This document shows positions 35,401-46,700 of a DNA stretch of 64,000 nt, one piece after another. The translations under genes were made by a program, and so were the position numbers. This stretch comes from Enoplolaimus lenunculus. Lineage: Eukaryota; Nematoda; Enoplea; Enoplida; Thoracostomopsidae. The DNA lies in assembly GCA_030248215.1 (NCBI GenBank), contig JASANG010001053.1, forward strand, positions 1 to 64,000, read 5' to 3'. Below the pieces are notes generated by a model. That model ran no database searches and was not told where the DNA came from. It saw nothing but the letters and a program-made list of their open reading frames with translations. Positions within the stretch are counted from its first letter, which is position 1, and every line of letters begins with the position of its first letter.

Positions 35401-37362
35401 ATCAGAGTTAGATAATCAGAATTTTTGGTGTATATATTAACTGAAACGGAAGCGGACACTGATCTTTATCGGTAACTTAGTGAATATCTGGTCGCACCCT
35501 GCGTACTTGAAAGTACTGTGCACGATGAATTTGTCACCTGAAACGACTCGCGCAATTCACCACACGGACTAGGATAAACATCCGTTGATACTTAAAATCT
35601 AAAAATTTTACTCGTAAAATATGAAAGAAAAATCAAATTCATACTTGTACATAGAGCATAAACCAGGCCGCTCAATTCCGAGCTATAAAAATGACATTAC
35701 GGGTTGTCTGCGTTAAAAACGCCATGCGTATAATAAGTTACCTTCTTTAAAAGAGAGAATAGTAGTCACCAGAACAACAGGAACATAACACGTATAAAAG
35801 TAGTGTAAAAGTTCAAAAGATGTGTAATTTTTCTGCCAGCGCAACAAACATATGTATAGGCTTTTTTAAAAATATTGATAAATAAAATGGCTAATCCACT
35901 CGAAATTTGGGAAATTCTGGATGAAGTTTTATTCTTGTTTCAAATCTAATAACTGCAACAGAAATTCCGCTCAGTGATTTCCAACTTTGATGAGCATAAA
36001 ATATAACCAGAATCATCGATATTGTCATACCGGACACTGGTTTTTTTACCTGAAACGAATATCCGATTGCATGCTTCTGATATATACTACTTAAATATTA
36101 AATTTTAATTGTTTACCTCACTTGCTGGACAGAGATAAAGTGTAGCGCTGACTTGATAATCGTCTAGGTTAAGGATCGCATCTACAATAAAATGAGCTGA
36201 AGAGTTTTCTATAGTTTCATTTACATTTATTCACTGTTTATAAAATTAAACATTCTGGACCTGGCACCGTTATAAATTTAAAATTCGGATGGGTGATTCA
36301 ATCCGTGAACTACACAATATACTTGTTCAACAAATCGGGGCTTTTGTACACATTTCCTCCACGTTTTACGTTAAAGCTTTGGCTTAAACGATTTGCAATA
36401 CCGTGAACAAAGCTACCAGAGTGCAGTAGATGTAGTTTTTTAAAACGCTATATAGATACATATACAAGGGTTCAACCGGATACCAAAAACTGACGGAGCC
36501 GGAACCGGATAATGTAATATCCGGCCGGAGCCGGATATTGAATTCAAATCTAATAATAGATTGTATTCAATATTCTGTTCTATGTTTTGTAGCGTTGCGT
36601 TCAGTAGCAATATTCGTTTGGCCCATGTTCCTTTTAGACGATTCATAGCCGCTCTCCGGCTATAACTGGTTCGGATCAAGGCTATTATTTTAGTTTAGGC
36701 TTAGGCTTAGACCCATTTTTACGCTGAGGTTTAGGATTAGCCTTAGGAATAATAGAAATATTGCAGAGACATATTCTGTAACGCACCTAGAATAAAACTC
36801 ATACCTATATCTGGTTTTCCAGCGTTATTGTAACTCAATAAAGATTGTAAACGTACACTGCAAAAAATGATGAGTCAAATTGACTCTCTCCGAAATAGGC
36901 TCTACGGGACTACACAAACTGAGTCAAATTCGACTCCGCCAGAGTCAAACATGCGACTCAGTGAATCGAATTTGACTCTGGCGGAGTCGAATTTTGACTC
37001 AATTTGTGTAGTCCCGTAGAGCCTATTTCGGAGAGAGTCAATCTGACTCACTATTTTTTGCTGTGTACACGGTCACATGTAAACATTTACATTACATGTG
37101 TGACAGAAAATATATGTAAAGTCAATCAGTTCGATAGTACTTAGCATAAAATACGACTGATGGTATTAATTTTTTTTGAAGTTTTTTAAAAGTAATATGC
37201 GGCAAGAAAAAATACCGGAGCCGGATGCCTATTTTTTGCCGGAGCCGGATATCCGGTTGCACCCTGACCTACTCAAAAATTACCTATAAAGCTATCAGAT
37301 CCTATCACACGGGACAGCATAATCAATCCAAATATTGCACCGACCATAACATTTACTCCCAT
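29493..37362 (-). CDS. Predicted type I membrane protein with long Ser-rich cytoplasmic tail, family not recognised
   Basis: Six minus-strand exons keep phase: 37362-37284, 36181-36117, 34653-34544, 33640-33480, 32910-32670, 30510-29493, giving 557 residues. Residues 1-20 look like a signal peptide (MGVNVMVGAIFGLIMLS), with a good start context (AAAATGG). The ectodomain is ~165 residues with a few cysteines and an N-glycosylation motif (NFS), and could be SEA-like in layout; this is only a guess. One membrane segment follows (VGLIPAGLLAAMLLFVIAKW), then basic residues (RIQRKRYR). The last exon encodes a ~335-residue tail rich in Ser, Thr, His and Arg with an acidic SSSDSED cluster and Arg/Lys-rich C-terminus. 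Exon 5 is taken to end at the GTAAGC donor (32670); reading on would give a stop two codons later and a short-tailed form. I do not recognise the family. Confidence 0.7.
30696..31610 (+). repeat. ~0.95-kb interspersed element, copy 1
   Basis: Lies in the last intron of the preceding gene. It starts GCGAAGCGTTTTATG, has a GTCCGTCTGTCCGTCTGTCC tract, then several ~150-175-bp internal repeats around CCGATAATTGAATAGTTAGC, and ends TCCCACTACGACTGG. The second copy (49459-50405) is in the opposite orientation and extends farther at the GCGAAGCG end. No coding capacity. Confidence 0.8.
36465..37266. mobile_element. hAT-like MITE, GCCGGAGCCGG variant, carrying a palindromic MITE
   Basis: Starts CAAGGGTTCAACCGGATACC and ends CCGGATATCCGGTTGCACCCTG-type. 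Subterminal CGGAGCCGGAT words recur at both ends. The element at 36857-37065 is inserted in its middle. A worn relative lies at about 60200-60250. No clear target duplication. It lies in the first intron of the type I membrane protein gene. Confidence 0.65.
36857..37065. mobile_element. Palindromic Tc1/mariner-like MITE, copy 2
   Basis: 209 bp, bounded by TA on each side, starting CACTGCAAAAAATG and ending ATTTTTTGCTGTG. The two halves are nearly perfect reverse complements over the whole length (for example CCGAAATAGGCTCTACGGG and its complement), so a single strand would fold into one long hairpin. Another loose end of the family is at about 16355. Confidence 0.8.
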
Positions 37363-40300
37363 TTTCCAGTTATATATACGTGAAATATTAACAGTTGGCC
37401 ATTATTTATACATACAGCTAACATTTCTTTGTCCTTATAATTAATAACTTCTAGAGTGTAGTCTTGAGGTTTGCATGTCCGGCGTACAGGTCGCAAGACT
37501 TTCGCAACTGGAATGCGGCTTCTCTTCACTTTACCTGTCTTGTGCAAGTGAGGAAAAATAGCCACCTGTATATATGAAAGGATTGCACATGCGTGTAGGG
37601 TTCATTGGCGTACAAAAATAACCCAAGTCTTCCACGGACCATAATAGGGCGAACAACGTAGCTCAAACAGAATATATACGTGAATTACAATGCATATGGA
37701 GTTTAGTACAAAATGTTCGCAAGACGCGGAAGTCAACTACGGGCTCGAGCGTCAAGCTCCTACAGTGAGTGGTGATGGTAAACGTATCCCACGAAAAAGA
37801 CTGCGATTTGAATACTGATTTGAAATTTTATATCTTTATTTACTATAGCAAATGTTCATGTGAGAAAGGATGTTACTGGAAAATTTTCTGATACTTAGAT
37901 GTCTTTAAAATAAGAATACCGAATACGGCAAAGAATTAATAAATGCCGAATACTGATATGCAAACGAATACCTAAGTATAAAATTAGAGATAATTTATGC
38001 CAATATGTAATTTGGAGGTATGTACAAATAATAAATCCAGAAAACAACTGCTTCGCGCTTGAGCAACTTGGGATATTTTTCATATACATTAAAGAACAGA
38101 AACTTGACCAGTGCGCAAATTTTGAACAAAGCTCTAATTACTTAAATTATCAATATGGGAACTATAAACTGATAATCTGCACTTGAGATGCGCTAATATA
38201 TAAACGTAAATCGACTTTTTCTTCAAGGGCGTAGCCGAGATATCTTCATTTCGGGAGTTGAGAACCACATCTAAAAGTATATATTTTGCTGCAGGCGCGT
38301 GTTGTGTCTGAAAAACGTGTTTTGATTTCCGTAGATGATTCTATAACCTCCAATAGTGTCCGTTTTCGAGACTCCGAAAATTTCGGAGTGCCGTAACTCC
38401 TCCTTGTATATATACGCTCCTGTTGTTTTAAATATAACGCTTAAAAACAAGCCAGACGGCATCGTAAATTGACACCGAAGGCGAGACAGGTAGACGTAAT
38501 GATAATAGCTTATCGAACGTTTTAAAACGTATTGCCATAAAAAGAGTTCTTAAAAATAGATCGAAGGCTTTAACTTGTAACGCCTGAATGATGGATACTG
38601 AAAAGGTCACAGCGGTAACTAGCTGCCAACTGTCCGGGTCGAAAGTTTTGATTATGCGTAATAAAATTTTAAAGTATATACCACGGGTTTAGATCCGTAC
38701 AACTGGAGGTCTACCGTCGGCTCCAGCGACACAGCTGGGGGTTCCAGCAATTTTGGTTGCGAATCTTTTCCACTTTAATAAAACTTGTAGCGCTCAGTTG
38801 ATTTGATTGAAAACCTTGGACAATTTTTTAACCCGAAATTGTCGAAATAGAAAGAGGTTCAAAGTAATTTTAGGTTACCTACATTGTTGAAATTTAGTTA
38901 ACTTTAAACATGATTTTTCCTAATTAATTTAGCTTGCAGCCTTCGTTGCACCGTGATGTATAAATTAGCTGATAACTAACTTCAAAATCAGTTGTTCGTA
39001 CGTGTAAAAATCCAACTGTAAGTGCGAAGAACCGGTGTTCGTGAAATTTTTAACACAATCTCTAAACAATCCAAGGCAGAAACTTCAGCGTTCGTCCGAT
39101 CGCATTTGCTCAATTTATATGTATAGAAATTTATAATATGTGAGAAACCGCGAATTAAAATCGAAGCTGTCAAAATTTTATGCTATATGGTATGACAAAA
39201 ATTGCAGTCAACTGCGGCACTGCTATATTGCAAAAAGCTCAAACCATATTTTACCGTGTAAAGAAAAAATATCGCAAAATAAGCATTAAAACTTGCAACA
39301 GAGTTAAACGCAAATCGGTTGGCAAAGGAATTAAATTTTTCAATACATTTTTAAGTTAAAAAGTTTTCTAGCAATTTGGCCAGGTTACAGTTAAGACATT
39401 GTAAAAGCAACTGTTTCACTAATATATCAGCATTCTACTTTACTGTTTTCAGTGAGAAGGTTAATTCTCAAATTCTTTTTTGAGAGTAAGTACAGAAGAT
39501 GTTTATTAGCTTGGCCAGTTAAACGCAGCAATTAAAATCTTTTCTGTACATAAGGCAGTAGTATATATCATTGCATAGAACTGGAAAATTTTCCATTAAA
39601 ACCACTTTATTTCAGCGTGACATGCTCAACTCAAGACTTTTTATATTTGCGGCGGAGTTAAGTGAAATTAAATTGTTATATAATTTTAGAGGTCCATGCC
39701 TATTAAAGTTAGTATACTATAGGGTTAGCTTGTATTTGCCGCGGGAATACGGTCCACTCCAAATCTACACATCGACCGTTTTAATAGCAAATATCTGTAG
39801 TGATGTGAAAATTTGTTTTAAGTTTATTTTTACGAAGTTCCGACAAAAATCTCTTAAAAATTATAAAAAATTGGAAACCTAAACGTACATAACGATACAA
39901 TTTATTGCAACATTGCGGAACATGAAGGAGCTCCGGCAGAAATTTTAATGGAGAAGGTTGTATTTTCTGCCAAATCCGAAGTAAGAACTTCGGTTCTTCC
40001 CTCACGAACACAAAGAAATAGACCCAAATTGGTTGACATTTTTGATGCATATATACTTCCATTCTGAAATAAATATCTGTGCATGCCAAGAAACAAATAT
40101 TTTGGTTTTAAAGCGTGCGCCAAAGTTGCTTCAACATTAAAAATGCGGGTTCATTGGATCTAAAAGACTCGAACGATTTACGAGTAATAATCAATTATCA
40201 ATTCAAACGTTTGTCAAAAATGGAGTGTTATAGATATTTCAAGATTAAGGTTTCTAAAATTATATATGACTTTAGACACCTATTCAGCATGCTGCCACTA

Positions 40301-40956
40301 GAAGTAAAGAACAGGAGCCGAAGTTCAACAAATTTTGCCAGAGTTAAAGTAAAAATTACACCAGAAATGGCTTTGAGCCTGCTTCTGATTGTGACAATTT
40401 CGTGTGGCATAAACTTTGTTTTAAGCATTTGTGAGAAATCTCCCCAAATAAAACTTCTAAAATGTTCCATAAAGTTATTACTAAAGTATAAGTGACTGAA
40501 ATTCACAAAATAATAAAAATACCAAAATTTCAGAACCGAAATCAAAATTTTTACTAGAGTCAGATGTCGATTTTCTGCGGAAGCTAGATGTAGACCTCCG
40601 GTTGTACCCTGTATTCACGGTGCAACATGTACGTTTTCTTAACCAGACTGTATCTCCAACGCGCTACAGAAAGAATCGTAGATGTTTTGAAACAATAAAT
40701 TTTTCACCAAAAAATTTAAATTTCCTGGGGTGGGGGTAATTTCTGACGGGGACGTAATTTTATCATCATAGAAAAATTTATGAAGGCGGCGTGCGACCAC
40801 CCGCCTCCCTCTGGATCCCCAAACCAAAAAATATATTTTCAATAGTTCAGATATTTTTTCATGTATATCACGAACGCGACACGCTCAGTTGAAGTGTGGC
40901 ATTTTTGCATTTGATGACTGGTTTACGGCATCGAAATTGCTATTAAGTTCACTGTC
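37363..40956. other. Noncoding stretch between two minus-strand genes
   Basis: No certain exon. An exon-like minus-strand frame at 37565-37353 is discussed as a finding. 37690-37800 holds a copy of the CTCGAGCGTCAAGCTCC repeat seen at 51-55 kb. 40540-40611 is a worn MITE end (CCGGTTGTACCCTG), and 40640-40830 resembles the GGCGGATCC hAT-like family. Confidence 0.4.
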
Positions 40957-41210
40957 AGAACTGCACGGTCGGGACGACCCCTTCCTCCGAAGTACTGCGA
41001 ATATATTTGATTTTTCTCCTAAATTTCCCCGAAAGATATGGCCACGCCGGGAATCGAACCTCGGACCTCTCGCTCGCGAGTCAAGCGCGCCACCCATTAC
41101 ACCACGCGGCCGATCTCATAATTACCTCTGGTGGTATATGTGTACGAGTATGTATATGGCTTAACATTACATACTCTGCACATACACAAGCCGCGTATAC
41201 TCACATTCAC
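40957..41210 (-). mobile_element. tRNA-derived SINE
   Basis: Same family as 21146-21870. 41040-41111 reads on the minus strand as a 72-nt tRNA-like head: GGCCGCG pairing with CGTGGCC, TGGTGTAATGGGTGG as A-box region and GAGGTTCGATTCCC as B-box. The T-stem has mismatches, which argues against a working tRNA. The flanking GGTCGGGACGACCCC and the TTAACATTACATACTCTGCA tail are shared with the other copy. Confidence 0.7.
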
Positions 41211-41975
41211 GACATAAATGTAGGAGGAAATTTTTTTGTAACAATCAAACTTTTTGGAGCACTTTTTGGCGTTTTCTCTCTCAGGGGGAATGCCGCGGCT
41301 TCCTTGAGCCTACAGTGATTTTGGTGTATATACATGAGAAGAAAGTCATTTAGCATGGGGGGGCTTGAACTCAAAAGTTATGAGCCCATGCATGGGTTCT
41401 GTATCATGGGAAATTCAAACGTGCTCTTTACAGATTGCTAGATTTGCAAGCTTCCTTTTTTACTAATTAGTATCATACTCAGTTAGGCTTGACGTCTTAT
41501 CAAATCAAAAGCGATCAGAATTTAAAATGACGCCCAGTATGTCATTTCGCGACGCAATTTGCATATGTATATGAGTAGATTTTGTGTCATACAAAGGTAA
41601 CGTTTAGTGCTTGACGGTGCGCATTCAATGCAAATTTTTCACTGGGCTAATTAATTGTAAGATAATTTAAAAATACGAAGTCATTATTCCGATAAACACC
41701 AAGCTAAACTGAAGTATTTTAATTTTGCCATGTTTTAAGAAATCAAAATATTAAATCATCCTGGTATTATGCAGGAACGTGGTTCAACATTTTACTCAGG
41801 TTTGAATACAGAATTTCTTTTCGACAGCTCCAGCTACTTTAATTGTGAAACAATGCAAATTATTCCAAAAAATTATTTCCATATTAGCATTTAGAATATC
41901 CTACGGATATCCGCATACACGCTTCAGTGTAATTCTATGTTAAGCAGTACCACATGAGCCCTTCACGTTTGCTGA

Positions 41976-42047
41976 GGATGCGGTAGGGCTCGAACCCACG
42001 ACATACGGATTACCAATCCGTTGCTGTAACCACAGAGCTACGCAGCC
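41976..42047 (-). tRNA. tRNA-Thr(GGT)-like cloverleaf, probably a pseudogene or SINE head
   Basis: A 72-nt minus-strand sequence folds as a tRNA: GGCTGCG pairs with CGCATCC (one mismatch), anticodon stem ACGGA/TCCGT closes loop TTGGTAA (anticodon GGT), and GTGGG TTCGAGC CCTAC forms the T-arm. Threonine tRNAs with GGT are normally absent from animal nuclear genomes, which use AGT. A second copy with the same T-arm at 48457-48527 is degraded, and another scrap is near 42345. A tRNA-derived repeat is therefore more likely than a working gene. Confidence 0.45.
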
Positions 42048-43765
42048 ATGCAAACGTTTCGAAATTAAAATCTCGCATCGAAACCGAATAGTGAAACATA
42101 CCAGATTTATTCAACTGGTACTGGATCTACTTTCGCTGGTATATGCGGCGCGACCGAAGCGAGCATGAACCTACCGCGATTTTTTTCGAACAAAAACGAC
42201 ATCGAAAGCATTGCTACTGTACTAGAACCATTGTAGAGCTATCACAAAAAGATTTATGAATGAAAACAAACATAGCAAAGCCAAACTTCGTTCGATATAT
42301 AATGAAAACAATTACAATTAATAAATTGCACTCGTTATAAAAGTTAGTTAGCACCGTAAGCTACGCAGTCATGGCAAAATAGACACATGTATTATGGCAT
42401 TCAACAAGAATCCGCGGCCTCGCAACCAGAAACTATATAGGAAACTAAAGACATTTCCATATTATACAAGGGTAAACGAAATTTGTGTAATGCAGACTTC
42501 GTTTTGTCAATGAAATTTTAACTGGAGGCAAATTTGTTTGCAGGATGTAGAAGGGTTAAGACCCCGCGATTTTGGCCTCCAGTTCACGATCCATATGTTT
42601 AACAGCGCACTATACATTTTGAAAGCAAATCTAGAGCAATCAGCACAGAAGGTGTAATAGAAATCGGGCTATTTATTTTTTCTGTATTTTTCGAACAGTG
42701 AACATCAGCTTTATGTGAAATTAATTTTCTACACCTGAGTGATGACGTGATCAATTACATTTGTAATAGAATGAAATGCTTATGCGCTGTTCTGTCATTA
42801 ATATCAAAATACAACAGTTACATGGTCAAAATAAAGTACAAAATAATTTCAACAAAACAAGGATATGGCAACGAATCGTATTTTCCACACGGATTACGCA
42901 AATCATTATAGATAATACATAATGCTCAAACGTAAGTTTGCGATAGATTATACTTACACTGATCAGCAATGGAACGTCTTCGTCATATTTAAATTTAAAT
43001 AGTTAGTTTTATCATTAGCTTTTACACAAGATTTTTGCAGTATCACAATTCGAGTATCACAATTCGAAGCTTGATTACACATTAATTTAAATAAATTTTT
43101 TACGAAGAACGAAACCTGAGTGTTGCAACCGCAAATTACTTTAACGCTGGATGAATACAAAGTATTATAGCACAAACATTAATACAAAAAGCTCGAGTTG
43201 CATAAAAGACACGGAAGTGCGGAATATAAGTCGCTCAACGTATAGGTGAATATCCGCCAAAATAACAGGTGTAAATAATATGACTTCTGTTACAAGAGAA
43301 AGAATATCAGATAATTTTTATGCTTTAACAGTGCGCAATAATGCTCTTGTGTTCACAGTGGTAAGCAAACTGTAACTTTTGCACAAAAACCAGATGCTGG
43401 CAGTATAAATAATATAGAACCGAATGTTAGTGTTTGATTTTTTATTGAACTCACAATATTAACGAAGCAGAAAACATTATAATTATGTGCTGGCCACAAA
43501 CCTTTAAACAGGGTTGTTACTCTGCACAATGTGAACTGAGCGTTGTTTGTCTAATAAGATATTTTCGGCTCGTAGAAACCACATACGCAGCCATGACTTA
43601 GCTACAAAGTGCAAAACATGATTTAAAAATCGTATACGTCAAGATAGTCGTCATGACAATCTTAATAATGCCCAAAAAGAGAGACAGTGAACTGAATGCA
43701 TACTTAGAGAGACTTAAAATTAATAAACATTAGTATTTTGATCAGGCTTTGTTGCATTTTGACGG
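42048..43765. other. Noncoding stretch downstream of FARP
   Basis: No feature is recognised beyond the probable 3' untranslated region of the minus-strand FARP gene at its right edge and a short tRNA-like scrap near 42345. Confidence 0.35.
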
Positions 43766-46700
43766 CTATTGCTGCTCGTTATTTGTGTTCGAAATAGAAC
43801 AAGGCACCACACTTTGATAAAATGGCGATGAGTACAACTGTCCACAGGCGCAACGTAAAACTTCAAACCACCTAGAAATTTTTGAAAAAGGTATAATTCG
43901 TCCTGTAAGTATACTTTTTGCTACAAAATACTGGCTTGCAGTGAGATATACTTTTTTTATGCTGGCCATGTTTTCAAAAAATTTATATAACTTAATATTA
44001 AATATTTTAGAGCAAAATTTCAGCTTGGTAATACTGAAAAGCTGTCTGAGCATGTCTGGAGCTTGATTATTTTTCAAAGAAACTTTTCTTCAACAGTTGT
44101 AGCAAAGTTTACAGCTCACCTCATAAACGTATAATTGGATTCAGCTCGAAAAAAGTAAAAGTGAGTTTTGTAGTGTAACTTGAAGACATGCGATGTATTA
44201 ATTGCGTCGGTTTCGTTGGGAACATTCACTCGGTAGCCAAGTAGCGGTAGACTGGCGAGTGGCACGTCTTCCTGATAACAAAGCAATATGAATAAACAAA
44301 ATCATAGCAATATTATCTGCCAAAGTTAAAAACATCATCTTTTTGGGATTTACGACATATGACTAGTTCTTTATGGACACAAGGCAGCTTCAAGTCCAAG
44401 CACAGTAATATTAAAAAAATAATAATTACACATTAGAGTATGAAGTGTGAACACTTACTGGTAAACTGTCTTAAATTATTCATTATTGCTCGTTTAGCCA
44501 ATGCTTTTTTCAATTTAACTAAAGCTGAAGATAAATATTACGTACAGAAATAGTACATAAACACACACACTGAACTCCATAAATTTAATACAAACCTGAT
44601 GTGAACGATAGAAAAACAGACAGAACGATGCATGAACAACCCAGAGTTTTTGCCAGCCAACACTGTTGCGAAACTTTCGTAGCAAATATCCACTAAGATT
44701 ATTCTAAACAGTACAAAATTCTGCATAAATCATGAAATATAGCTCAATTGGATCCAATACAAAATGATCAACGTTTGAATGTCAAATTAGCGTGCAAGTT
44801 TTGCATAATTCTGAAGTACAATAAATTGTGGTACATCCAATATTCTAATATTATTGTACGCCTTAATAGAAGTCATCATGTAAATTTTCATAAAGAATTG
44901 CAAGACTGACAGTAGAGATTTGTTAGGAAGCTCAAAAATACAAATTAAAAGACAATGGTTGATTTCTGAAACCCTACTTAAGTATCACTTAGTACTTAAG
45001 ATAAGCAAACACTTAAGTCCCGAACTAAATTTGATATATTACAGATTTACGGCTTAGGCACATTAGCATTGGTCAAATTAAAATTATAGGCTCGCGAAGT
45101 CTCCTTAATATAAAGCAAAACTATTACTTTTTTGTTATGACAATGGCCCACATCTGGCGTTTATCTGTTTTGTTCGAAAAGTTAAGTTTTACTTAAGTCA
45201 GCGACTTAGGTAATTACTTAAGCATAGCTTCAGTAAATACGTAAGTAAGATTTTAGAAACCGAGCCAATATCTAACACGTTTTTCTGTCTGAATTTGCTC
45301 AATTTGAAACGTTAAGTTTCTAATGCGGAAGGCTACCCTTTGCCTAACACTTTCACAAGCAAATACGTACGAAAACCTAGATTGTGAGACGTAAACTCGG
45401 AAGCAAACGTTTCGAAATTAGTTACATTTGCAAGTTTGGTTTTATTCTTACATATCTACAATGCATAAACCTTTTATTTCAGCCGCTAAAGAGATCACTG
45501 CCTCAGGGCGATGACAAAAAACTTTGCAATACAAACCTTCGAAATAAACGGAAAATATTTAAAATTCGCCTGGCTAACGACATAGCCATTTATACATCTC
45601 CTAACTTACAGCAATATAAACATAGCTGGAATGCCCATCATAAGTCAATTGGGATTAACATTCTTCCATTTGTTTCCAATTAGGCACTAACTTGCCTATG
45701 CCTCACACCTTCAGCTGCGCAGGCGATTAGGTTTTTATATGCTGGGTAACGTGCAATGGCTGAAAATAGCTATGTCATGCTAGGACTCACCTTAGACGAA
45801 CGATACACATCATCCATTGATAGAGTTGTACTTCTATGCCAACACACATGTGTAGTATTGTTCGCACGTTGGAACAATTGCCGGTCAGAAGACGGACTAC
45901 GAGGAGACGTTGGCCCCTCCTAAAATTAAACGCTACGCAAACTACACCAGACTTGCAAGCACAAGCGAATTGCTCAGTTTCAAAGCCAAGGCCCAAAAAC
46001 TGTAAGAAACTTTTAATCAGACAATTGTATCTGATGTACCATTGAAGGATGCAGTGAAACGACCAAAACACGTGTTTATTAATAAGATAAGCGATTTTGA
46101 GTGACTGTGCAGCAACGTACAGATTAACTTATATAAAAAACTCAACTCCTTTTTTGAACCGTATATGTCCATTTTTCAATTTCTTTTCATTTTTTCCCGG
46201 TTTTCAATTTTCTCGTTAGCGAATTCTTTTTTAATTGTTGCAACAATTTTCCACATCCCTAGAGAGTTTAACTCTTTACCATACCTCCTTATAGGGTACC
46301 CAATGCGACCAAATCGTGTTCTATATTATCGAGTTTAATCTCTGGTTGATCTGCTACGTTTTGCGACCCCAGAATTTTAACAAATTCATTTTCAAGATCT
46401 GCATTAAGAGTAGACTTCTGGTCGTTATTCGGAATTTTCCGCACATGTAAAACATTCCGTGGTATGTGACCAACTTCAACGGAATACGGGGATGGAGCGG
46501 CTGTTACTATTTTTTCTTCAGCAGTACACCGCGCGTTAGGTGGCTTACATCTACCCCTTCACTAATAATGAACATAGACTTTGGCGCTGAGTCATTTGTT
46601 ACCGATACCGGTTGACACAGTCTTGGCTGGTAGGCATAAAACAGATAAGACGGCACTACATTTTAATAGTTAGGTGTTATTGTACCAAAATGTTGCTTTT

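Noticed and set aside
40115-40545. Overlapping 105- and 126-codon frames on both strands
   Set aside because: Low-complexity hydrophobic or Lys-rich text with no motif, in AT-rich DNA; likely chance.
41040-41111. Functional tRNA gene
   Set aside because: The T-stem has mismatches and the sequence sits in a repeated SINE unit also found at 21.2 kb.
42963-43175. Minus-strand frame with YDEDVPLLIS before GTAAGT, resembling the FARP EDVPLASL exon
   Set aside because: It lies beyond the FARP stop, only a few residues agree, and no partner exon was found.
45384-45683. Plus-strand 99-codon frame with an acceptor-like CTTTTATTTCAG
   Set aside because: It lies inside a FARP intron on the other strand, and the text matches no family.
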